Assembly (NCBI RefSeq): GCF_027943255.1
Contig: NC_072893.1
Coordinates: 28,356,001 to 28,420,000, forward strand
DNA: 64,000 nt
Reading direction: 5' to 3'
Origin: Anastrepha obliqua
Taxonomy: Eukaryota; Arthropoda; Insecta; Diptera; Tephritidae
The notes under the pieces are model-generated. The model saw only the letters and a list, made by a program, of their open reading frames with translations. It ran no database searches and had not been told where the DNA came from. Below are positions 32,601-41,114 of this stretch, in pieces. Each line of letters starts with the position of its first letter. Position 1 is the first letter of the stretch. The position numbers and the translations under genes were made by a program.

Positions 32601-33256
32601 ATCCAGCTGTGGTCCGAAAAGGACTTTTTGCTTGAGACTCTCCAATTTTCTACCCTCACTGAAGTATTTTCAGACAGTAATGTCACATCTATTACTTCCG
32701 CCCATCCTCTAAAGCTTTCCGTGCTTGGAAAGGTGAAAGTCGGGGTATTACCCCTGTTACATACTGTTAGGTTAGTATTGATGATAAATTCATATAGGGA
32801 CTCACCTCGATCATTCGTTTCGGTACTCCCCCATAGGGAATGCCTCGCATTGGCGTCACATCCTAGTAGCAGGATACTGTTTTTGCAGTCAAGCACCAGC
32901 CTACGAGCCTCGTCAGGTGGTGCTGGTTGGTCGTGTGCCATGTAGATGGAGGCAATTTTGATCCTGACGCCGTCAGTAGCCTCCATTTCGATGACCGTCA
33001 CATCCGATGAGCTGTAGGATGGGATTAAAAATACATTTAGATGTTTTTTTGCTACAATACATGCCCTGGGGTTACCCTGGGTCCGCTTATAGTACAAGTT
33101 GTAGTTTTTGAGAGAGAATCCGCTTACCTCAGTACTCCGCACTCTGGGTTCCTGTATCAGTGCGATGTCTACATCCTCCTCCGATAGGAGAACGGCTAGG
33201 TTGTCCGTTGCAGTCCTGGAGTGCTGCAGATTGATCTGGACAACCTTGAGACCCAT
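29660..33256 (-). CDS. LOA/I-type LINE ORF2 polyprotein (EN-RT-RNase H-CCHC)
   Basis: A 1198-aa replication protein that would nick target DNA, reverse-transcribe the element RNA at the nick and remove the RNA. APE endonuclease, residues 1-225: N9 in QINLQ, E36 in LIQEP, D134/N136 in GCDAN, and D215-H216 in SFSDHSW. Reverse transcriptase, about 430-720: GPDGIFPKML, RPISLSSFLVKTLERLL, D573 in AAFLDIEGAFN, GTPQGGVLSPLLW and YADD at 661-664. RNase H, about 920-1045: D926 in YTDGSK, E961 in SVFQAE, D987 in LSDSQAA, H1029 in WLPGHRNIEGNEKADELA. C-terminal C-x2-C-x10-H-x4-C at 1139-1158. All catalytic residues I can check are present and there is no internal stop. It starts 2 nt after the ORF1 stop, in a different frame. 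Confidence 0.95.
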   Translation of the reverse strand: MGLKVVQINLQHSRTATDNLAVLLSEEDVDIALIQEPRVRSTEVSGFSLKNYNLYYKRTQGNPRACIVAKKHLNVFLIPSYSSSDVTVIEMEATDGVRIKIASIYMAHDQPAPPDEARRLVLDCKNSILLLGCDANARHSLWGSTETNDRGESLYEFIINTNLTVCNRGNTPTFTFPSTESFRGWAEVIDVTLLSENTSVRVENWRVSSKKSFSDHSWILYHLDLEVDPPLPYRNPLRTNWKRFKNVVGNRIGRIPIHQITLAENIESRVTTLEKTFSRAYKTSCPIKYSKKSYPPWWSNELSKLREEARSNFNLSYSTGNWQLYRDSRRQYKKAIRAAKKERWRDFCSSIESTRDSARLSRILSKDHSMASWVKRPDGTWTSTAEESLELLLDTHFPGCSTHDSDAGRIRRSRYDPQHLVDVIVTKEKVAWAIKSFSPFKSPGPDGIFPKMLQETLDSILPWLMEIFKACLNLGYIPNSWKLVRVVFIPKAGRRGHESAKDFRPISLSSFLVKTLERLLDMHIRSSLESFSISTAQHAYLKGKSTETALHEVIRTIEGSLVNKQYTMAAFLDIEGAFNNVSTNAIQRALIDLEVENCITNWIISMLETRIIRANMGNINITKRVHRGTPQGGVLSPLLWLCVISKILIKLNRGGVKAVAYADDVVLMASGLCPNTISGIIQRALGELNSWATGCGLSLNPRKTELMLFTTRYKVPSFTLPNINGQTLSLSPSAKYLGVILDSKLSWKLNVEERVRKAEIALYACKRMLGRRWCLQPKHTLWLYKAVIRPILSYGSVVWWKALGRDYNIKLLGRIQRSACAITVGAIRSCPREALNALTHVIPIDLHIKKTATMSAFRLNEAGRWKENTYGHASLLLRQTQLTSVRTDYIVPTVTFNRNFATLFPSKEEWNKGFSLNNFDTTVYTDGSKMDCGVGAGIYSHRLKIEKSVRLPNTCSVFQAEVLAIGEACRLLITDFSFKSNIAILSDSQAAIQALDSATTTSMVVEKSRNSLSTLSEKHNVTLIWLPGHRNIEGNEKADELARGGSAMNNALAEPVFTPLGAVKSTISLKYLRMAECRWRGQTKCKISRTLWPTYNLKQSSILLNMKRRDAWRLTAVITGFWSVGEQAAKMGIPHNTYCHSCKQPEKKETIFHFLCECPALWKDRMLTLGKPLFEELEQLSGLDVNNLIRFLNRTDWV

Positions 33257-33261
33257 ACTTA
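33254..33261 (-). promoter_or_regulatory. ORF1 stop / ORF2 start junction
   Basis: On the minus strand the junction reads TAA-GT-ATG. The ORF1 stop and ORF2 start are only 2 nt apart and out of frame. This arrangement suits translational termination-reinitiation, known for some insect LINEs. Confidence 0.7.
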
Positions 33262-34659
33262 CTGGTCGTTTTTAGGGGCGTCAAGCTGCATGCCCGTATG
33301 CTGCTCATTAGCGCCATCGTTTTGGGTGGACCCGGCTTCTTCCAGTTGCATGCCCATGAGCAACTCATTAGCGTCGTCAACCTCGTCCTGCTCATCCTCC
33401 GGATTTGCAGAACGGAATAACTTCAGATGCGCTTTCCTCACGCCAAACCGAAGTTTGTTGTCCACTTTTCCCAGTGGCTCAATACTCTCCTCCGAGATTT
33501 GGAGAAGGAAGGACACACTGTTCTTTTGCGGAGCCTCCGCTTTGATGATACTCCAGTCATCCATTGGAACAGTGCGGTTGTGTGCTTGCAGGTATGGTAT
33601 TAACTGCTTAGCTTCGAACTCCATGTTCGGTATCCAGATACGAGCCCTTGGTCGTCTTGGAATCTCACTGGCTGGGATTAGTTTGAGCCTCAAACCTTCC
33701 CAGTCGCTCTGGATTTTGCTAATAGCGTTTTGAAGGAAATCAACAGAGAACTGATCGTCGCATTTGATCACCCTGTATCCACGGACCACCTCCATTGAAT
33801 CATAACCTGGCACTTGATCCTCCGGGCTTGCCATGACGTGATCAACGACAATGCGAGACAGCCGTGCCTCGATTTCGGACCACCTTTCTAACGCAGGTTT
33901 ACCGCGGTTCGTTAACTCGTCCACCAACGCCGTTTGCAGGTGATCCCGTGCCACCTCGTTAAACGCGCGTTTGGCTTCTTTGGGCGTCAGAGCAGTGTGA
34001 GACGTCTTGTGCTTTTTCGCAGTTTTACAGCCCTCGTCCTGCGAACGATTGCGTTTTACGGCTTCTGCCTTCTGGGTGGCCTGGAACGCCAGGTACTCAT
34101 CGACCACCCTTTGGCACCTTGCCTTATCGGCCGCATCTTTGGGATGAGTTTTACCTTCGGCCTCATTTTTGCTTATTCTGCCGAGAATAGCTAGAGACCG
34201 CTGGTAAAGCTTATATCTAGACGGGCCTTTTTTTGGGTATTGACGCTTTTGCCCCTTGGCATCAGCGGATGTGATCGGTTGATTTATAGTTGATGGCGTG
34301 CTGTGGCCCACAGCTTTGTTATCAACTGTCTCTTGACTAGAAGCCAAGAGCTCGTCCTCTGAGGGAGTTCCCAACTTCCTCAGCTCGATTGTGTCCGTTC
34401 GTTTGTCTGTCCGTTTTGTCATTGGGTCCGTCCGCTTGTCTGTCCGACTGTCGGTTCGTTTTGTCTTTGTGTCAGTCCGTTTGTCCGTCTGTTTGTCTGT
34501 CCGTTTGGTAGCGTTATCCGATTTTTTGTTTTTTTGTTGATTGTTCATTTGTCTGTTTCTTACGGTCACCTGCCCTTCCAAAGAGCTGCCCATGTCGCCA
34601 TGTGCGGTGACCAATGAGGATGGAGGGGAAATAAACGGTCCGCCATGGCAGCGCCCCAT
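33259..34659 (-). CDS. LOA/I-type LINE ORF1 nucleic-acid-binding protein
   Basis: A 466-aa protein expected to bind element RNA and form the RNP. Residues 51-91 are a run of K/R-T-D repeats (KRTDK, QTDKRTD, SRTDKRTD), highly charged. A basic K-rich patch (AKKHK) lies near 215. Residues about 225-420 form a conserved globular region (LTPKEAKRAFNEVARDHLQ; VVRGYRVIKCDDQFSVDFLQ; RRPRARIWIPNMEFEAKQL) that resembles, from memory, the DUF4780-type domain of insect retroposon ORF1 proteins. No CCHC zinc knuckle is visible. The C-terminus has a near-duplicated acidic motif (ANELLMGMQLEE, ANEQHTGMQLDA). The start is the first ATG; M23 is an alternative. Confidence 0.85.
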   Translation of the reverse strand: MGRCHGGPFISPPSSLVTAHGDMGSSLEGQVTVRNRQMNNQQKNKKSDNATKRTDKQTDKRTDTKTKRTDSRTDKRTDPMTKRTDKRTDTIELRKLGTPSEDELLASSQETVDNKAVGHSTPSTINQPITSADAKGQKRQYPKKGPSRYKLYQRSLAILGRISKNEAEGKTHPKDAADKARCQRVVDEYLAFQATQKAEAVKRNRSQDEGCKTAKKHKTSHTALTPKEAKRAFNEVARDHLQTALVDELTNRGKPALERWSEIEARLSRIVVDHVMASPEDQVPGYDSMEVVRGYRVIKCDDQFSVDFLQNAISKIQSDWEGLRLKLIPASEIPRRPRARIWIPNMEFEAKQLIPYLQAHNRTVPMDDWSIIKAEAPQKNSVSFLLQISEESIEPLGKVDNKLRFGVRKAHLKLFRSANPEDEQDEVDDANELLMGMQLEEAGSTQNDGANEQHTGMQLDAPKNDQ

Positions 34660-34933
34660 ACCATGGTAAGGCCACCGTTACAACCTGAGGCGGCCTGATA
34701 TCAGGAGGGCTCCGTTAGGAGACAGCCTAATTTTATCCCCCGGCTGCCAAACCCACCCAATAGGCACGGGTCGCGTTACACCTTGGGTTGAGGGAGTTTT
34801 TTTTAACGAAGTTTACGTCTTCGACCTGTGTGGTTCGCGGGAGACCGATTCTCCTGCCTTCCATATCTGGGAGGCGTTCCCCTATCCACCACCTGGGGAC
34901 GCGCCCTATAGGGATAACAGGTTCCCCCAAGGG

Positions 34934-34944
34934 ATACCCGCCAG
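34934..34944. repeat. Candidate target-site duplication, right copy
   Basis: ATACCCGCCAG, identical to 29547-29557, immediately upstream (minus sense) of the LOA-like 5' UTR. Confidence 0.65.
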
Positions 34945-35625
34945 ACATCTTAACTTTTTTTTTTGTTTTTTTTTTTTTTGGCGATGAGTTTGGGCTAAAT
35001 ATGTCTTCGCACCATATATAAGTAGTAACCGTCGCTACTACGTGTGTGGTGATTCCACTAAAAATGAACCTCCTCTTCTCTTGGATTTTTCCCTCCTCCC
35101 CGGGACTGCTTCCGCATTGCTCTCGAGGTAGAGGACCAAGACGCAGTCCTAGGAAGGACACTTACTTACTCACCCTGCGTCCAGGGTCGCCTGTTTTAAG
35201 AAACGTATGCTCAATGCTCTTCAGCATAACTTTCCATTTCACCCTTTTTTTTCGTATAATATCCTCCACGAAATTTGCAACGGCACTTCATTTTTCGTCG
35301 TCTATCATCATTTTCTCGATAATTTCTTCAGGTGTAAATACACCAACAGCTTATTGCAGACCTGTTCTCTCTACGTTCCACCTCTCGCATTTAAAGAAGG
35401 TGTGCTCCGCATCATCATACTCAGTATCTCCATATATGCAGTTTGGTAGGCTCACTTTTCCCATTCGCCACAAATACTTGCGAAAGGACCCATGCCCGGA
35501 CAAAAGATGTGTAAGGTAATAGTTAAGCTCAGCGTGCTTTCTTTCTACCCACTTTTTTCGATCGGGTATTAGTCTCGCTGTCCATCTACCGTACCGTTCC
35601 GAGTTCCATCTTGCTTACCAAAATG
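34945..35625 (-). mobile_element. R1-like LINE, 3' end with poly(A)
   Basis: Minus-strand coding RYGRWTARLIPDRKKWVERK, HAELNYYLTHLLSGHGSFRK, YLWRMGKVSLPNCIYGDTEY and DDAEHTFFKCERW is the C-terminal region of R1-clade reverse transcriptases, with the C...C...H...C cluster partly kept (C-x2-C reads C-x2-G). One stop occurs near TGLQ. After a ~250-nt 3' UTR it ends in a long A-rich stretch (34957-34980 on plus is T-rich). The 5' part is missing. R1 elements proper live in rDNA; here no rDNA is visible, so this is a dispersed R1-clade family. Confidence 0.8.
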
Positions 35626-35655
35626 TGAGCGTTTGATATCGGAGAAGAGTGGTAC

Positions 35656-36500
35656 TGGGATTTCTGGCTCTCATCTCACCGTTTTACCTTGTGGCAAGAC
35701 CTCATGATGGACAGCACCCCTGCAATGGAAGAAAACGGTAAGCAAAACTTTTACATTCGACCGAACTTGGCGCGCTTTTTTCGGTCTTGGTTCGTGTGGC
35801 AGCTTCCATTGAGATGATTGAGCTTTGGTTTCCATGTCATAACCATAAACCCACGATACGTCACCAGTTATGACCCTCGCGGACAGAGTCCAACATCTCA
35901 TTAGGAATGTTCATGCGACGCTGCTTTTGGTCGTAATTGAGCAGTTTTGGTACGAATTTTGCGGCGATCCGTCTCATGTCCAAATCATTGAAAAAAATCG
36001 AATGGCACGAGCCAATCGATATGTCTAGGTCCTCAGCAACTTCTCTAACGGGGATTCGGTGATTGGCCAATACCATTTTCTTCACTTCATCAATTTTTTC
36101 GCCTGTTGTTGAAGTGCTCGTGCGTCGGGCACGTCGGCACGCTTATCGTCGTTCACATCTTCTGGGCCTTCTGAGAACATTTTGTACCACCGATGAACGT
36201 TGCATTGGACCAAAGAAGCTTCTCCGTATGCCACAGTCAACGTTCGAAATACATCCGCGCACTTAATTTCGTTTTTCACACAAAATTTTATCCATCTTTT
36301 TGAATAGGTAAAAATCGAAGACGAGCCGAAACATGTGGAAGAAAAGCAGCTGTCAACAATAACTGATCATTCAAAATGGCCGAACTCGTCGACATGAGTG
36401 AGAGACATGAGTACCAACATAACGCCACAAAAAATCGAAATTCGAATATACGTAACCTGCGAAATTTCAAAATTCGCGACACTTTTGAACACAGCTCGTA
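35656..36500 (-). pseudogene. Mariner 5' half, TACGAGG-TIR family
   Basis: The terminus TACGAGCTGTGTTCAAAAGT (minus sense, starting at 36500) lies next to TA at 36501-36502. Minus coding: NEIKCADVFRTLTVAYGEAS, YKMFSEGPEDVNDDKRADVP, KKMVLANHRIPVREVAEDLD, RRIAAKFVPKLLNYDQKQRR, VITGDVSWVYGYDMETKAQS (first catalytic D), VLLTVFFHCRGAVHHEVLPQ. It stops there, so the second and third catalytic acids are gone. At least three frame changes. It adjoins the R1-like relic. Confidence 0.8.
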
Positions 36501-36690
36501 TAAAATTGGATGTTTTTTTATTAAACCCTGAATATTATTTTACGTGCGTTTAGTGCTAATGATCTTCGATTCCGCGAAGTGTTTAAAAAACTGTGTTTTT
36601 TTTAGAAATGGAAAAGTAAACTAATGTCGTTTTTCAAACCTGTTTTATTTTGATAACTGAATTTAGAAAGAAAACTATTTTCAAGAACTC

Positions 36691-37003
36691 ATATATATAT
36701 ATAATTGGCGCGTACACCCTTTTTGGGTGTTTGGCCGAGCTCCTTCTCCTATTTGTGGTGTGCGTCTTGATGTTGTTCCACTAATGGAGGGAACTACAGG
36801 TTTAAGCCGACTCCGAACGGCAGATATTTTTATGAGGAGCTTTTTCACGTCAGAAATACACTAGGAGGTTTGCCATTGCCTGCCGAGGGGAGACCGCCAT
36901 TAAGTTTTCTTCATTTTGCTCTTTCACCGAGGTCCCAACCTACGTTCTCTCTGTAAATTCCGAATAGTAGTCGCGCACCAACCCATTCGGCTACGGCGGC
37001 CGC
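36691..37003 (-). mobile_element. tRNA-derived SINE, copy 3, full length
   Basis: Minus orientation, about 310 bp. The tRNA-like head at 37003 reads CGGCCGCCGTAGCCGAATGG with box A intact. The box B position has GTTGGGACCTCGG, so the internal promoter is damaged. The linker, GCGGTCTCCCCTCGGCAGGC, the CAATGGCAAACCTCC body, TTTGTGG-type and GGAGAAGGAGCTCGGCC blocks follow, with the hairpin ACACCCTTTTTGGGTGT and the (TA)n tail (36691-36705). This is one of the two complete copies. Confidence 0.9.
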
Positions 37004-37012
37004 TGTTCATAA

Positions 37013-37131
37013 AATTTAACCGCGTCCCTTCTTCTTTCTCCTTTCCTCTATGTAGCCTACAACGGGCGAATTTTGAATATTTGTCCAAGTGGGCCCCAAG
37101 CAAGGGAAGCCATTTAACCTAACCTAACCTA
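37013..37131 (+). mobile_element. Probable LINE 3' UTR ending in (CCTAA)n
   Basis: A short segment ends AACCTAACCTAACCTAAA (37114-37131). A comparable tail ends the minus-strand RNase H LINE relic at 55684-55700, where upstream coding supports a retroposon origin. I see no coding here, so the assignment is by analogy. Confidence 0.45.
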
Positions 37132-37134
37132 AAA

Positions 37135-39475
37135 TTAAATCATCGAATCGACGAGTATTAATACTCTGGGATTAAGAAAGTTAGAAAAAATGCTTAAGGT
37201 TACGCGCGTTAGAAATGGTTGCGTTAGTGCCTCACCAGCTGCACTTCAGCGTATTTCAAGAATAAATTTTTGTCCTTTCATTTTTCATTACGAGAAGTTC
37301 TGACGAAAAAGGCTATTATTCCAACTAAGTAAACGTGGTTTTTTACATCGCTTCGACTAACCGAAAAATCAGTTAGATTAGGGTTTTTCACGCAATATAA
37401 CTTTTAGCGTCAAGGACAAGGCAAAGGATTAAAAAGTCAAAGTGTAAAAAACGCAACACTACCAGCGCACTTTGTTAACTCCTTTCAAATGTTTAACACT
37501 TTCTGCAGAATATCGACAAATCCAGGAATCGTATTTGATTGTTGGCCTTGCAAAGCGTTGGTTAGTCACAGATCCTCATCCGCATAAGAGTTAAATAATG
37601 TTGCGTTTAGCCTGCAATAAATGGAAAAACTCAGCAAGAAATCTCCAACAATGCGCAAAAAGTGCCGCTTTATTGCCACAGAAGTGCACGTGAATGGAAA
37701 AGGGATAAGAAACGAATCCTTTTTTTCATGTAACTTTCTCCTTTTTTTACCACTTTCGCTGCGCATACCGAGAAAAAAACATTTACTTTTCCGCCAATTG
37801 TTTACTCAAAACGACAACTAAAATAAAATCCATAGGAACGAAAAACGAAACGAAAAAACGTTTTGCAAAAAGTTACACAAACAACACCAAGCAAAAAGAC
37901 AAAGGTGGCATAGACAAGCGCTTCCAGAGTAAAACACGACACTCACCGTTTGAAATTCGCAAACTCGCCAAACTCCTTTCGTTGATTGTCACGAAATCCT
38001 TTCCCTTGCGTTCAGGTCTTTCCAGCTGAGTGGCTGCCGCTTTTCGCCGTTGCGAAGGAGTTGTGTTGCATGAATGCGCATGAAAAATGGAGGAAAAAAT
38101 TACATGAACAACAGAGTTCGCAATCACTGTGAAGAAAAGTGCTCAAGTGTTGTTGTTGCTGTTGTTTCTGCTGCCACCGCTATTATTATGCTGTCACGCA
38201 AAATGTAAACAAATGGCAGGATTATGTAAACAAAGCGGCAGCACGAAAGAACAACACAACAAAAGTGAAGACGACAAAAAACGGGAAAAGGAGTAAAAAA
38301 GGCGCGCGGCTTATGGAACAAAAGGTGCCACGAAACGGGAGACAGCATTCGCGAAACACGCCGCCAAATGTAAGCGTGCAAAATTACACAAACTCAAGCA
38401 CAAACACTAATACTTATTTACATTTATAAGTCTGTGTGTGTGTGAGTGCGGTGTATTTAAATTTTAAAAGGACACCCAACTGTGTTGGTAGGCGAGAAGG
38501 CTGCCTGCACCAGCATTTTGCAGCCGAAATCAGCTAAACGAAAGGCTCTCAGACAACAACTCCTTCGGCAGGCTAATCGCATTGTTCAACTCTTTCAAGT
38601 ACAGTTTACGGCACTCACTTGGTTTGTTGTTGTTTGTAGGTGTTTCATTTGATTTCAGCTAATATCTGTTAGTGAATTTCAACAGGTTCAGCAACCAATA
38701 AAAACTTCTACGAATTTCGCCCAGTAAAAGGATTAAGCCGAAAATGCAAGAAATCCTATTCGCACTGGGCAAAGCAAATGGTAAGAGACCGCAAAATGCA
38801 AGAGAGTGGGTTGAACGTATACAAATACTTGGTGACTCGGTGGTGCCCGTCGACACACCGCAACGCCCACATGACCTTGACGAACGCCCTACATAAATTG
38901 CTAGTTACAATTAGCGCCGCACATTAACTCTTTGCTCCGATTCCGTAAACACAGCCGAGAAAAAAATACATGAAGCCCGTCGGAAAAAGTGCGCGAGCGT
39001 TCGACTGTTGGCGAAAAAGTGATCTACATTTCTGCTTATAGCAGAGCGCAAACGCGTTCCTGTCACAATCATTTCGCATAAATGCCATTGTCAGTTGGCC
39101 AGCTCAGCGGCTCGCCGAGCAGTCAACTGCTACAAAACGCCCATTTTTTCAACAGAAGGCGGCTAGAAGAATTTGTTTATTTGAAAAGTAGGCGATACCC
39201 CTTTACCTTAGCAGCTGACCGAAATCGATTGCGCTGTGACGCTTATTCTAATTTTAATCCTTTTAGTTGGTTTGCTTTGCGCCGTTGCACTGGTGGGCCA
39301 TCCGTGCATGCGCAGGCAATTCGGGTCAATCACTTCGACAGGCAATTAGCATTACAGGCATGCGGAGCGAGGTGAAGCAAGTACAGGCCTGCTTACATAC
39401 GAAGATGCGACGAGAGTTATGAGAGGAGGTTAATAGTTTGACTCAGTTTGATTTGATTTTGGTTTATCTAGCAGC
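37135..39475. other. No gene recognised
   Basis: Contains TTG/CTG repeats at 38148-38175 and a TG run at 38432-38442. Several ORFs of 60-97 codons occur on both strands, without known motifs. It could include host regulatory or intron sequence. Confidence 0.5.
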
Positions 39476-39479
39476 GTCA

Positions 39480-40240
39480 GAGGTCATAACAACTCGTAGT
39501 AGCGGGTGTTATTTTAGCTGCATGAGAAGTATCGATATCGACAACTATGGTTTGACAGCTGAGAATACTGTTCCTTAAAGCTTGAGGAACGTTATTTGTT
39601 AGCCATTGAGGTTCGCAAGGTTGTTTTTTAGCCATTCTTAGTTCACTCGAACTTTGTGAGATGGTGCCGAGTCCTGTTGAAACGTCCATGCCACCAAAAT
39701 GTTTGTCTAGCCACAGCAACCTTCAGAATACTTCCCGATAATATTTCGCATTTACCTTGACGACAGGCTCAATGAAAATGATTGGAGAGCGCCCATCCGC
39801 GGTCACAGCGGCCCAAACCATTACCAGTGGCGGGTGCTGCCTCCCAGTGGCCAATCTATGACTCAAATTCTCGTAGGAACGGTCTGTCAAATAAACCCTA
39901 TCGTTTTTGGGAGTTTACGAATTGCTCAATTTGGAAAATTTTCTTGTCAGAAAACAAAATGTTTGGAAATTGACGGCTTTCGGCCAAGCGAAGCAGCTCC
40001 TTCGCTCTCTCAAGTCTGACTTGTTGCTGCTTTAGTGTGAGCTCATGCGCCTTTTGGATCTTCTAAGGCTTGACTTTGAGATCATTTCTCAGTATGCAGT
40101 GGTTGCTACGGTCAGATATTTTCCGTTCTTTCCCCATTTGATTGGCACTTCGTCGGAGGTTTCGCACAAGTCGCTTCTTCACCTTTTGCACTATTTCACG
40201 TGACGTTGCAGTGATGACCACCTCCATAGCGTTTCGCGAA
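39480..40240 (-). pseudogene. maT-type (DD37D) Tc1/mariner transposase relic
   Basis: Minus strand: IVQKVKKRLVRNLRRSANQM, ERAKELLRLAESRQ, LFSDKKIFQIEQF (first catalytic D region), NGLGRCDRGWALSNHFH in a shifted frame, then WTFQQDSAPSH with the second D and EWLKNN. Many stops. It is collinear with the plus-strand copy at 43.9-44.8 kb, which lacks exactly the QQDSAPSH segment kept here. Confidence 0.75.
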
Positions 40241-40324
40241 GCTACCAGTATCCTTGTAACGAGTAATGGTGCGATAGAAAACTTAATTTGCTTTAAGGTA
40301 ATCGCTACTTGGTCCTCTCTAACC

Positions 40325-40760
40325 CTATTGTGTGATCTTTAAAAAGCTGGTTATACTAGCTGGTTTAAGACTCGCTACATTCGCAATGTTGCCCAGAAAA
40401 GCGAGACTGAGCAATCTCAACCGTCTACTACACAGCGTCAAGCACCCGTATAGAAGGTGTCCGATTGTCTTTTCCACTTGCATATCCTGATAGCTTCTAC
40501 AATAGTCATTGGATGGTGCCCCTACTACGATTCTTAGATCTCTCCTACTTGAATTAAGTAGACTCTTAGTGCGACCCATGCTCCATTCGGGTCCGTTTGT
40601 TTACTGATAGCGCAGGTGTACTGTTCCCAGTTGGAATTACCAACAGTAATGGTCAGTCTGTCTATTAAAATCTAACATTTTGCCAAGGACTTGGGTGGTC
40701 GGCGTACCCTAGTCCTGACTAATTAGGAGCCAGTAGTCCAATCCAGCTAACGCCTGGTTA
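40325..40760 (-). mobile_element. RNase H-type LINE C-terminal fragment
   Basis: Minus coding RRDLRIVVGAPSNDYCRSYQ, then TIGHLLYGCLTLCSRRLRLL and ending SFLKITQ-stop at 40325. The CRSY...H...C pattern is the C-terminal zinc cluster with one Cys changed to Tyr. Upstream, EQYTCAISKQTDPN-like coding continues in another frame. Confidence 0.65.
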
Positions 40761-41114
40761 AAGTGAAAAAAAATCAATCCAACAATATTTCTGTTTTGAA
40801 TTATCGTTTTAAGTTCTCAAGCGATTAAAAAACACCCTATATACAAAAGTGCCAAATAAATATAATATTTATCACTTTACGAAAATGCCACATTAAATGT
40901 AATAAAAATTGGTAATTTCCTTTCTCCCGATTTCGCTTCTTAATTCATGCTCAAACTGACGGAAATGGACTTAAACAAATTTTGCCATTTTTTCACAGAA
41001 GTTATGGAAATAGCAAAAATGAAAGAAGTCCCTAATGAGATGCATCAAAACTTTATATAAGTCAACATTTTCTAATTCGATTTGCACAAGTGGGATATCT
41101 TAAAAATTTTTTTA

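Larger units (their letters stand above)
29558..34933 (-). mobile_element. Full-length LOA/I-type non-LTR retrotransposon, intact ORFs
   Basis: A 5.4-kb element on the minus strand with a ~270-nt 5' UTR (34660-34933), ORF1 (466 aa), ORF2 (1198 aa), a ~100-nt 3' UTR, and a 3' tail of tandem AACC (29558-29572 reads TTGGTTGGTTGGTTA on plus). It is flanked by 11-bp direct repeats. RNase H plus APE endonuclease plus C-terminal CCHC places it in the LOA/I group of LINEs. It is the only element in the window with undamaged long ORFs, so it is young and may be active. It sits at the junction of a mariner 3' end (29547) and the poly(A) of an R1-like relic (34958-34980). Confidence 0.9.

Noticed and set aside
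34733..35161. 142-codon minus ORF across the R1-like poly(A) and LOA 5' UTR
   Set aside because: It contains a poly-lysine run from the poly(A) tract and crosses an element boundary, so it is a chance frame.
37114..37131. TTAGG-like (CCTAA)n telomere-type repeat, also at 55684-55699
   Set aside because: Only about three units each. At 55684 it follows LINE C-terminal coding in the expected orientation, so it is best explained as a retroposon tail. Diptera generally lack TTAGG telomeres.
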